DNA of 64,000 bases from the NCBI RefSeq assembly GCF_014170375.1, contig NZ_LZZW01000041.1, forward strand, positions 44,372 through 108,371, given 5' to 3'. The notes under the pieces were generated by a model. That model saw only the letters and a program-made list of their open reading frames with translations. It did not search any database and was not told the DNA's origin. The translations under genes and the position numbers were made by a program. Numbering within the stretch: the stretch's first letter is position 1; each line of letters opens with the position of its first letter. The stretch comes from Variovorax sp. UMC13 (GTDB lineage: Bacteria > Pseudomonadota > Gammaproteobacteria > Burkholderiales > Burkholderiaceae_C). Positions 51,603 to 58,829 of the stretch are shown piece after piece.

Positions 51603-52337
51603 TCAGACGCTGAGATAGGCGCGACGGACTTCGTCGTTGGCCGCCAGTTCGGCCATCGTGGCCTGGTAGCGGATCTGGCCCTTCTCGAGCACGTAGGCCC
51701 GGTCGGACACCAGCTCGGCGAAGTGCATGTTCTGCTCCGACAACAGGATGCTCACGCCCTGCGCCTTGAGCTCGAGGATCATGTTGGCCATCTGCTCGAC
51801 GATCACCGGCGCCACGCCTTCGGAGGGCTCGTCGAGCAGCACCAGGTAGGGGTTGCCCATCAGCGTGCGCGCGACCGTGAGCATCTGCTGCTCGCCACCG
51901 CTCATGCGGCCGCCAGGACGGTGGGGCATCTCGCCCAGGTTGGGGAACAGCTTGAACAGCCGCTCGGGCGTCCACACGGGCGCGGCGCTGCCGTCGTTCC
52001 AGCGGCGTTCGGGCTGGCGGCCGACCTCGAGGTTCTCCATCACCGTGAGGTCGGTGAACACGCGCCGGTCCTCGGGCACGAAGCCCAGGCCCAGCCGGGC
52101 CGCGACGTGCGGCTCGCTTTTCGAGATGTCCTGGCCCAGGAAGCTCACGCTGCCCTTGCGCTTGGCCAGCATGCCGATCAATGTCTTGAGCGTGGTCGAC
52201 TTGCCCGCGCCGTTGCGGCCCATGAGCGCCACCACCTCGCCGCGCCGCACCTCGAGGTCGACGTCGTAGAGGATCTGTGCGGCGCCGTACCAGGCGCACA
52301 GCGATTTCGCCGACAGCAGTGTCTCGTGCGTGCTCAT
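51603..52337 (-). CDS. Branched-chain-type ABC transporter ATPase LivF
   Basis: A 244-residue ATPase. Walker A is GRNGAGKST, the signature is RMSGGEQQMLTVAR, and Walker B is YLVLLDEPSEGVAP. The LivF-type length and C-terminus EVRRAYLSV are present. It begins 2 bp after livG and forms with it the ATPase pair for the LivHM fused permease. The locus suggests import of nicotinate, nicotinamide or a related pyridine rather than amino acids. Confidence 0.92.
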   Translation of the reverse strand: MSTHETLLSAKSLCAWYGAAQILYDVDLEVRRGEVVALMGRNGAGKSTTLKTLIGMLAKRKGSVSFLGQDISKSEPHVAARLGLGFVPEDRRVFTDLTVMENLEVGRQPERRWNDGSAAPVWTPERLFKLFPNLGEMPHRPGGRMSGGEQQMLTVARTLMGNPYLVLLDEPSEGVAPVIVEQMANMILELKAQGVSILLSEQNMHFAELVSDRAYVLEKGQIRYQATMAELAANDEVRRAYLSV

Positions 52338-52339
52338 GC

Positions 52340-53137
52340 TCAGGCTCCTACCGCGGCATTCACTTGCGCGGCTTTCTCTGCGATTTTTTCGAATGTCTTG
52401 CCGCTGCCGAAGTAGACCTCCTGCACCTTCGGATGGTCGCGGATCTCCAGCGGCTTGCCCTGCGCGATCAGCCGGCCGCGGGCCAGCACGATCATGCGGT
52501 CGGCATAGGCGAACACCACGTCCATGCTGTGCTCGGTGAAGAGCACGGCCATGCCGCGCTGGATCACCAGTTCCTTGGTCAGCGCCATCAGCGAATTGCG
52601 CTCCTTGGGCGCCATGCCCGCGGTGGGCTCGTCCATCAGCAGCAGCTTGGGCGCGTTGGCCATCGCGATGGCCAGCTCGACGCGCTTGACGTCGCCGTAG
52701 GCCAGTTCGCTGCAGGGGCGATCGGCCTGGCTCTTCATGCCGACCTGTTCGAGCAGCGCCAGCGCGTCCTCGCGCCGGTGGTCGGCCGCGCGCCGCCACA
52801 TCGAGAACAGCTTGCCGTCGTGCGAGAGCAGCGCCATCTGCACGTTCTCGACCACGGTCAGCGAGGCGAAGGTCTCGGCGATCTGGAAGGTGCGGCCCAC
52901 GCCCATGCGCCAGATCTCGCGCGGCTTCAGGCCCACGAGTTCCTGGCCGCCGAGCCTGATCGAGCCCTGGTCGGCCTTGAGCTGGCCGTTGACCATGTTG
53001 AAGGTGGTGGACTTGCCGGCGCCGTTGGGGCCGATCAGCGCCAGCAGTTCGCCGGGCGCGAGGTCGAAGCTGATGCCGTCGACGGCCTTGACGCCGCCGA
53101 AGGACTTGCCCAGGTTGGTGACTTGCAGGAGGGTCAT
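52340..53137 (-). CDS. Branched-chain-type ABC transporter ATPase LivG
   Basis: A 265-residue ATPase with Walker A GPNGAGKST, Q-loop region GVGRTFQIAETFASLTV, signature CSELAYGDVKRVELAIAMA and Walker B LLLMDEPTAGMAP. The extended LivG C-terminus reads KVQEVYFGSGK. LAYGDVK replaces the standard LSGGQ. It is 88 bp downstream of the LivHM permease gene. Pairs with LivF. Confidence 0.92.
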   Translation of the reverse strand: MTLLQVTNLGKSFGGVKAVDGISFDLAPGELLALIGPNGAGKSTTFNMVNGQLKADQGSIRLGGQELVGLKPREIWRMGVGRTFQIAETFASLTVVENVQMALLSHDGKLFSMWRRAADHRREDALALLEQVGMKSQADRPCSELAYGDVKRVELAIAMANAPKLLLMDEPTAGMAPKERNSLMALTKELVIQRGMAVLFTEHSMDVVFAYADRMIVLARGRLIAQGKPLEIRDHPKVQEVYFGSGKTFEKIAEKAAQVNAAVGA

Positions 53138-53225
53138 CGGGAATCTCGTTGGAAAGCGGTGCGCGCAGGCGCGCAGGGCAAGGCGCCCGGAGCGGCGACG
53201 GCGTGGAAAGAAAGCCCCCTGACCT

Positions 53226-55148
53226 TCACGCCTTCACCTCCCCGAGCGCCGGTGCTTCGGTCTTGGCGCTCTTGCGCCGGCGGTCGACCATCTGCTTGAT
53301 CGAGCCTGCGATCCCCTGCGGGAACAGCAGCACGAGCAGCAGGATGATCGCGCCGAGCATCGCGCGCCAGTAGTCGGTGTTGCGGGCCACGGTGTCGTGC
53401 AGCCAGGTGAAGGTCACGGCGCCCACCACCGGGCCGGCCAGCGTCTGGATGCCGCCCAGCAGCACCATCACCAGGCCGTCGACCGACTTGCCGACCGCCA
53501 TCGATTCGGGCGAGATGCTGCCCTTGGAGAAGGCATACAGCGCACCGGCCAGGCCGGCCACCGTGCCCGCCACCACGAAGGCGGCCCACTGCATGCGCTT
53601 GACGTCGATGCCGATCGCGTCGGCGCGCAGCACCGAGTCGCGGCCCGCGCGCAGCGCATAGCCGAAGGGCGAGAACAGCACGCGGCGCAGCCACCACACG
53701 CCGCCGCCCACCAGCGCCAGCGTGACCCAGTAGTACACGCGCTTGTCCGACAACCATTCCGAAGGCCAGACCCCGGTCAGCCCGTTGCTGCCGCCGGTGA
53801 AGCTGTCCCACTGGTAGGTCACGGCCCAGGTGATCTGCGCGAAGGCCAGCGTGAGCATGGCCAGGTAGACGCCCGACAGGCGCACCGCGAACCAGCCGTA
53901 GACGAAGGCGCCGAGCGCGGCGATCAGCGGCGCGGCCACCAGCGCCAGTTCCATCGGCATGCCGCTCGAACGCACCAGCAGTGCCGCGGCGTAGGCCCCG
54001 AGGCCGAAGTAGGCCGCATGGCCAAAGGAGTGCATGCCGGCCGGGCCCATGATGAAGTGCAGGCTGGCGGCGAACAGCGCGGCGATCAGCAGGTCGATCA
54101 TCAGCACCACGGTGTAGGGCGCATTGGCCGTGAGCAGCGGCACCGCCGCCAGCACCAGCGCGAACAGCGCGGCGCCGATCACGTAGCCGCGGCCCGCGCG
54201 GCGCAGCGGTTCTTCCTGCATGCCCACGTAGCGGCTGGGCGCCTGCGCCCGGCCCATCAGGCCCCAGGGGCGCCAGACCAGCACCACGGCCATCACCAGG
54301 AAGTCGACCACCAGCGTGAGCTTGGAGAAGGAGACGGCGAAGCCGAAGATGTTGACCACGCCCAGCCAGATGCAGATCGCCTTCAGTTCCGCGATCAGCA
54401 GCGCCGCGACGTAGGCGCCGGGCAGCGAGCCCATGCCGCCCACCACCACCACCACGAAGGCGGCGCCGATGGTGTTCAGGTCCATCTCCAGCGTCGCGGG
54501 TTCGCGCGGCAATTGCAGCGCGCCGCCCAGGCCGGCCAGCAGCGCGCCGAGCGCGAACACCGCGGTGAACAGCCAGGCCTGGTTCACGCCCAGCGCGCTG
54601 ACCATCTCGCGGTCCTGCGTGGCGGCGCGCACCAGCGTACCGAAGCGGGTGCGGGTGAGCAGCAGCCAGACCAGGCCCAGCACCACCGGGCCGACCACGA
54701 TCAGGAACAGGTCATAGGAAGGGAACTGCCGGCCCAGGATCTCGACCGAGCCGCGCAGGCCGGGCGCGCGCGGGCCCAGCAGCTCGTCGGGGCCCCAGAG
54801 CCAGAGCACCGCGTCCTTGATGACCAGCACCAGCGCGAAGGTGGCCAGCAGTTGAAAGAGTTCGGGCGCCTTGTAGATGCGGCGCAGCAGCAGCACCTCG
54901 ATCAGCGCGCCGAGCACGCCCACCACCACGGCGGCGAGCAGCAGGGCCGGCCAGAAGCCCAGGCTGCCGCCCAGCTTCTCGACCAGCGTGTAGGCCACAT
55001 AGATGCCCACCATGAAGAAGGAGCCGTGCGCGAAATTGACGATGCGCGTCACACCGAAGATCAGCGAAAGACCGGCCGCCACGAGGAACAGCGAGGAGGC
55101 ACCGGCCAACCCGTTGAGCAACTGAACGACAAAACCTGAAAAACTCAT
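53226..55148 (-). CDS. Fused LivH-LivM ABC permease
   Basis: A 640-residue protein equal to a LivH domain (about 1-300; GLSLIFGVTRIVNFAHGSFFMVGIY, VVVVGGMGSLPGAYVAALLIAE) joined to a LivM domain (about 325-640; FIMGPAGMHSFGHAAYFGLGAYAAALL, VVMVLLGGIQTLAGPVVGA). Both halves carry the conserved EAA-like loops. The separate subunits normally form a heterodimer; here one chain supplies both. The linker is about 25 residues (RAQAPSRYVGMQEEPLRR). Same-strand with the binding protein gene upstream and the ATPases downstream. Confidence 0.93.
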   Translation of the reverse strand: MSFSGFVVQLLNGLAGASSLFLVAAGLSLIFGVTRIVNFAHGSFFMVGIYVAYTLVEKLGGSLGFWPALLLAAVVVGVLGALIEVLLLRRIYKAPELFQLLATFALVLVIKDAVLWLWGPDELLGPRAPGLRGSVEILGRQFPSYDLFLIVVGPVVLGLVWLLLTRTRFGTLVRAATQDREMVSALGVNQAWLFTAVFALGALLAGLGGALQLPREPATLEMDLNTIGAAFVVVVVGGMGSLPGAYVAALLIAELKAICIWLGVVNIFGFAVSFSKLTLVVDFLVMAVVLVWRPWGLMGRAQAPSRYVGMQEEPLRRAGRGYVIGAALFALVLAAVPLLTANAPYTVVLMIDLLIAALFAASLHFIMGPAGMHSFGHAAYFGLGAYAAALLVRSSGMPMELALVAAPLIAALGAFVYGWFAVRLSGVYLAMLTLAFAQITWAVTYQWDSFTGGSNGLTGVWPSEWLSDKRVYYWVTLALVGGGVWWLRRVLFSPFGYALRAGRDSVLRADAIGIDVKRMQWAAFVVAGTVAGLAGALYAFSKGSISPESMAVGKSVDGLVMVLLGGIQTLAGPVVGAVTFTWLHDTVARNTDYWRAMLGAIILLLVLLFPQGIAGSIKQMVDRRRKSAKTEAPALGEVKA

Positions 55149-55180
55149 CGGGGATCCTTGGGGGACGCTTTATTCATTCG

Positions 55181-55275
55181 TGGGGGCCGCCGCGCGCGGC
55201 CGCCCGAAGCGGCCGGCCCGCCCCCGGTAGGGGGTTGGCGAAGCGACACGCAGTGCGCGCAGCCTGGGGGCGAGC
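55181..55275. repeat. Dispersed intergenic repeat, copy C
   Basis: Third copy. The left half is diverged (GGGGGCCGCCGCGCGCGGC), while the right half is intact: GCCCCCGGTAGGGGGTTGG, CGAAGCGACACGCAGTGC, GCGCAGCCTGGGGGCGAG. It ends 6 bp before the stop codon of the binding-protein gene on the minus strand, so it forms its 3' untranslated region. Confidence 0.85.
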
Positions 55276-55280
55276 AACAG

Positions 55281-56486
55281 TTACTCGGCGGGGCGCATCT
55301 TCTTGACTTCTTCGTCGCTCGGCTGGAACTTGGCACCGTCGAGGTAGACGTAGTCGACCATCACGCCCTTGCCGCCTTCGTTCTTGGTCTTGCCGACGTA
55401 CGCACCCATGGTGGACTGGTTGTCCTGCGGGCGGTACATGAACTTGCCGAAGGGGCTGTCGACCTGCAGGCCCTTGAAGGCCGCGATCAGCTTCTCGGTG
55501 TCGGTGCTGCCGGCCTTCTTGATGCCGACCGCGAGCGAGTGGATCGCGCTGTAGCCGACCACCGAGCCCAGGCGCGGGTAGTCCTTGAACTTGGCTTGGT
55601 AGGCGTCGGCAAAAGCCTTGTGCTCGGCCGTCTTGAGCGAATCCCAGGGGTAGCCGGTCACGATCCAGCCGTTGGGCGCTTCGTCCTTGAGCGGGTCGAG
55701 GTACTCGGGCTCGCCGGTCAGCACGCTGACCACTTCACGGCCCTTGAACAGGCCGCGCGTGTTGCCTTCGCGCACGAACTTCGACAGGTCGGCACCGAAG
55801 AGCACGTTGAAGATCGCGTCGGGCTTGGCATCGGCCAGCGCCTGCGCCACGCTGCCCGCGTCGACCTTGCCCAGCGGCGGCGCCTGCTCGGCGACGAACT
55901 CCACATCGGGCTGCACGGCCTTGAGCAGCTGCTTGAAGGTCGCGACCGAGGACTGGCCGTACTCGTAGTTGGGGTAGACCACGGCCCAGCGCTTCTTCTT
56001 GAGCTTGGCCGCCTCGGGCACCAGCATCGCGACCTGCATGTAGGTCGAGGGGCGCAGGCGGTAGGTGTAGCGGTTGCCGTTGCTCCAGACGATCTTGTCG
56101 GTCAGCGGCTCGGCCGCCAGGTAGAAGAACTTCTTCTGCTTGGCGAAGTCGGTCAGCGCCAGGCCGGTGTTCGACAGGAAGGCGCCGGTCAGCACGTCGA
56201 CCTTCTCGCGCGAGACCAGCTCCTCGGCCACGCGCACCGCGTCGCCGGGGTTGGCGTTGTCGTCGCGGCTGATGAGCTCGAACTTCTTGCCGTTGACGCC
56301 GCCCGCGGCGTTGATCTCGTCGACCGCGAGTTCCATGCCCTTCTTGTAGGGCTCGAGGAAGGCCGGTTGCGCCTTGTAGCTGTTGATCTCGCCGATCTTG
56401 ATCACGCCCTGCGCATGCGCGGGAACGAGGGCGGTGGCGAGCGTGGCGACGGCGGCCGCGCTGAAGACATGACGCAATGGGTTCAT
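55281..56486 (-). CDS. ABC transporter substrate-binding protein, Leu/Ile/Val-binding family
   Basis: A 401-residue receptor (Peripla_BP_6). The signal peptide ends near AHA-Q, followed by VIKIGEINSYKAQPAFLEPYKKGMELAVDEINAAGG. The hinge block is FELISRDDNANPGDAVRVAEELV, then VDVLTGAFLSNTG. The region GQSSVATFKQLLKAVQPDVEF is the second lobe. It matches binding proteins of aromatic or amide compounds as much as amino acids, and the ligand here is proposed to be a pyridine carboxylate or amide. The gene is flanked by direct copies C and D of the dispersed repeat, about 1.36 kb apart. Confidence 0.9.
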   Translation of the reverse strand: MNPLRHVFSAAAVATLATALVPAHAQGVIKIGEINSYKAQPAFLEPYKKGMELAVDEINAAGGVNGKKFELISRDDNANPGDAVRVAEELVSREKVDVLTGAFLSNTGLALTDFAKQKKFFYLAAEPLTDKIVWSNGNRYTYRLRPSTYMQVAMLVPEAAKLKKKRWAVVYPNYEYGQSSVATFKQLLKAVQPDVEFVAEQAPPLGKVDAGSVAQALADAKPDAIFNVLFGADLSKFVREGNTRGLFKGREVVSVLTGEPEYLDPLKDEAPNGWIVTGYPWDSLKTAEHKAFADAYQAKFKDYPRLGSVVGYSAIHSLAVGIKKAGSTDTEKLIAAFKGLQVDSPFGKFMYRPQDNQSTMGAYVGKTKNEGGKGVMVDYVYLDGAKFQPSDEEVKKMRPAE

Positions 56487-56540
56487 CGGGAAACTCCTAA
56501 GTGGTCGAAAGAAAACAAATCGGTTCAGTGTTGCATTCAC

Positions 56541-56633
56541 CAGGGACGCCGCGGAACCGGCTTTGCCGGGCCGCTGGTGTCGCCCCCTGCAAGGGGGTTG
56601 GCGGAGCGACACGCAGTGCGCGCAGACTGGGGG
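56541..56633. repeat. Dispersed intergenic repeat, copy D
   Basis: Fourth copy, complete: CGCCGCGGAACCGGC, TTTGCCGGGCCGCTGG, CCCCCTGCAAGGGGG, TTGGCGGAGCGACACGC and AGTGCGCGCAGACTGGGGG. Lies 55 bp upstream of the binding-protein start and ends 7 bp before the TAA of the PF06684 gene on the minus strand. Two hairpins are predicted (CCGGC/GCCGG and CCCCC/GGGGG). Confidence 0.88.
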
Positions 56634-56639
56634 TGTGCT

Positions 56640-57224
56640 TTACCTCAGGCCGTCTTCACCCTTGATCTCGGCATGCTGCAGCCCGCCGATGCGCGGCAGC
56701 GGACGGCCGCTGTCGGTCACGGCCACGGCCACCACGATCTCGTTGGCGCGCGGCGCATCGGACACGCGGGCCTCGATCGCGTCGAAGTGGCTGCGCACGA
56801 AGGCCGCATCCTTGTGGCCCAGCGGCACGTCGATGGCGGTGCCCAGCGTGCCGCGCTTCTTGGCCGAGGGCACCAGCGCGGCGCCCTTCTCGACCGCCAC
56901 GCGCAGCGGTGCGCCCAGCTTGGGATGCAGGATCGCGGCCGCATGCTCGAGCTCGCCGGCCTCGCCCACGATGGCGGCCTTGCCGTAGCTCTGGGCGTCG
57001 GCGGGCGCGATGCCCAGCGCGGCCACGGCCTTCTGGCCCAGCAGCGCACCGAGTTCCTCGCCGATGGCGATCAGTTGGTCGAGGTTCTCGCTGTAGCGGC
57101 CCGCGTAGGGGTTCTCGATCACGGCGATGGCGACGGCGCGGCGCGTGGGCGGCGTGACGTCCTGGCCCATTTCCTTGCGGGTCTCGTCGACCTGGATGAC
57201 GAGCTTGCGGATGTTGGCGGTCAT
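56640..57224 (-). CDS. PF06684 (amino acid synthesis family) protein, paralog 2
   Basis: A 194-residue protein. Motifs shared with the next gene are NPYAGRY, YGKAAIVGEAGELEHAA, VPSAKKRGTLGTAIDVPL, VRSHFDAIEARV and ANEIVVAVAV. The family is small, widespread in proteobacterial catabolic loci, and of unproven chemistry despite its name. No signal peptide or membrane helix. The start is MTANIRKLVIQVDE. It lies 28 bp after paralog 1 and in line with the hydroxynicotinate reductase-like gene, so a step or maturation role in the nicotinate route is plausible. Confidence 0.8.
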   Translation of the reverse strand: MTANIRKLVIQVDETRKEMGQDVTPPTRRAVAIAVIENPYAGRYSENLDQLIAIGEELGALLGQKAVAALGIAPADAQSYGKAAIVGEAGELEHAAAILHPKLGAPLRVAVEKGAALVPSAKKRGTLGTAIDVPLGHKDAAFVRSHFDAIEARVSDAPRANEIVVAVAVTDSGRPLPRIGGLQHAEIKGEDGLR

Positions 57225-57252
57225 GTCTGGATCTTCTTTGGTTGTCTCGGGC

Positions 57253-57894
57253 TCAGCGCAGGCCGTCCCACTTGGAAATGTTCTCGGCCAGCAGGCCGCC
57301 GACGCGCGCATGGATGCGGTAGCCGGTGCTCATCGCGAGGATGAAGACGATCTCGTCGGCCGCCGGCGCGCCGGGCACGCGCACCTCGATGGCGTCGAAC
57401 TGGCCGCGCACATAGCTGGCGTTGATGTTGGTCAGCGGCACGTCGAGCGTGGCGCCGGGCGGGCCCACCTTCTTGGTCGAAGGCACGATCGACAGCGCGT
57501 TGCCGGGCTGGCCGCTCTTGTCCTCGGCCTTGCCCGCGGTGTAGGCCGCGCGGTCGCCCTTCCAGCCGAGCAGCTCGCGCATCGCGTAGCCGCCGGGCAC
57601 ATGCCACAGCGCACCGTGCTCGAGTTCGCCCGCGGCGCCGACGATGGCGCCCTTGCCGTAGGTGGCGATGGCTTCCAGCGGCACGTCCATGGCCGCGTGC
57701 AGCCGGTGCGCCATGTCCACGCCCACCGGGTCGAGCAGCGCCATCATCGGCAGGATGTCCGGCTCGTAGCGGCCGGCGAAGGGATTGGTCATCACCACGC
57801 CGATGGCGCCACGCACCAGCGGCGTCGCGGCGCGCGGGCCGAACTCGTGGTGGATGTGCTCGACATGGGTGAAGACGCGACGGATATCGATCAT
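57253..57894 (-). CDS. PF06684 (amino acid synthesis family) protein, paralog 1
   Basis: A 213-residue protein similar along its whole length to the next gene: NPFAGRYEPDILPMM, TYGKGAIVGAAGELEHGALW, VPSTKKVGPPGATLDVPL, VRGQFDAIEVRV and ADEIVFILAM. It carries an extra insertion after GELEH (PGGYAMRELLGWKGDRAAY). The two probably form a heteromer or arose by tandem duplication. It lies 22 bp after the UPF0280 gene, in the same apparent transcript. No catalytic residues are established for the family; the invariant GELEH and KK are the candidates. Confidence 0.8.
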   Translation of the reverse strand: MIDIRRVFTHVEHIHHEFGPRAATPLVRGAIGVVMTNPFAGRYEPDILPMMALLDPVGVDMAHRLHAAMDVPLEAIATYGKGAIVGAAGELEHGALWHVPGGYAMRELLGWKGDRAAYTAGKAEDKSGQPGNALSIVPSTKKVGPPGATLDVPLTNINASYVRGQFDAIEVRVPGAPAADEIVFILAMSTGYRIHARVGGLLAENISKWDGLR

Positions 57895-57916
57895 GGAATG
57901 AAGGCCTGTCTTTTCG

Positions 57917-58816
57917 TTAAGCAAATACTGAACCAACTGCAGCGGCCGGCACGTTGGCGCGGATGGAGCATAAAGGTTCGACCTGGCGCCATTGCCCCTG
58001 GCAAACCAGCACCGCGGCCCAGATCCGGCCCTGCTGCTGCAGCGCCTGTGCACGGCGCGCGCCCGCATCGAGTGCACGGCGCACCGAGTCGGGCGCCAGC
58101 GGCGGCACCTCGACCGTGACCGGGATGTCGCCAAGGTCGCTGTCGTCCTTGCACTCGCGCGCCGGCAGCCGGCGGATCGCGGCGTCGTCGACGTCCACCG
58201 CATTGGCGATCACCGTGGCCGCGGCATCGGCCTGCGAAGCGGTGGCGGCCAGCACGGTCACGCTGTCGGCGATGCCCAGCGAGAAACTCCGGCCGCGCCA
58301 GCCGCTGGTGGCGACGCCGCGCACCGGCTGCGCCGCCTGGATCTCGAACTGGCCATCGGTCGCGAGCGGGCCGGTGTCGCGCAGGTCGAAGCGCGCCAGG
58401 TCGGCGAACAGGCCGACGCGCGCCGAGCGCCCCGGCGCCAGGTGCAGCGCAATGTCGCCGCCGTTGTTGACCCAGGCGCGTTCGATGCCGGGCCGGCGGT
58501 AGAACGCGACGATCTCCTCGGCCACCGCGCCCGCGACCGCGGCCATCGGCGTGATGAAGCTCTCGCCGAACGGCGCGCAGGCCTGCCACATGCGCTGCGC
58601 GACCGGGCCCTGCAGCGGGCAGCTCGCGCCGACGGGCGCGCGCAGCGCGGGCAGCTCGCGCACCAGCTCGACCAGCAGCGGCTCGAAGCGCGCCCAGGCG
58701 GCCGCATGCGCGTCGGCCACGGCCGCGGCCTCTCCCTCGGCCTCGATCAGCAGATCGATCGGTCCGTGCTGGAAGTGCCAACGCTGGGCGTCGAGCTGGC
58801 GGCGTTCGGCGTGCAT
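57917..58816 (-). CDS. UPF0280 family protein (ApbE superfamily)
   Basis: A 299-residue protein. Family features are SFITPMAAVAGAVAEEIVAFY (about 104-124), WVNNGGDIALHL and GIADSVTVLAATASQADAAATVIANAV, the last two resembling the T-fold of the FMN transferase ApbE. Function is unknown. Next to a reductase that in E. barkeri is a flavo-iron-sulfur enzyme, a role in flavin attachment is an attractive inference. The start MHAERRQLDAQRWHF lies 13 bp after the reductase stop, so the two are tightly linked. Confidence 0.82.
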   Translation of the reverse strand: MHAERRQLDAQRWHFQHGPIDLLIEAEGEAAAVADAHAAAWARFEPLLVELVRELPALRAPVGASCPLQGPVAQRMWQACAPFGESFITPMAAVAGAVAEEIVAFYRRPGIERAWVNNGGDIALHLAPGRSARVGLFADLARFDLRDTGPLATDGQFEIQAAQPVRGVATSGWRGRSFSLGIADSVTVLAATASQADAAATVIANAVDVDDAAIRRLPARECKDDSDLGDIPVTVEVPPLAPDSVRRALDAGARRAQALQQQGRIWAAVLVCQGQWRQVEPLCSIRANVPAAAVGSVFA

Positions 58817-58829
58817 GGAATGGCCGGTG

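Noticed and set aside
53397..55139. A 580-residue plus-strand frame opposite livHM
   Set aside because: His/Gln/Arg-rich translation typical of the antisense of a hydrophobic membrane protein gene.
55281..56486. Composite transposon formed by repeat copies C and D around the binding-protein gene
   Set aside because: The repeats encode nothing and are direct copies of about 90 bp; there is no transposase and no target duplication visible. They also occur singly elsewhere in the window.
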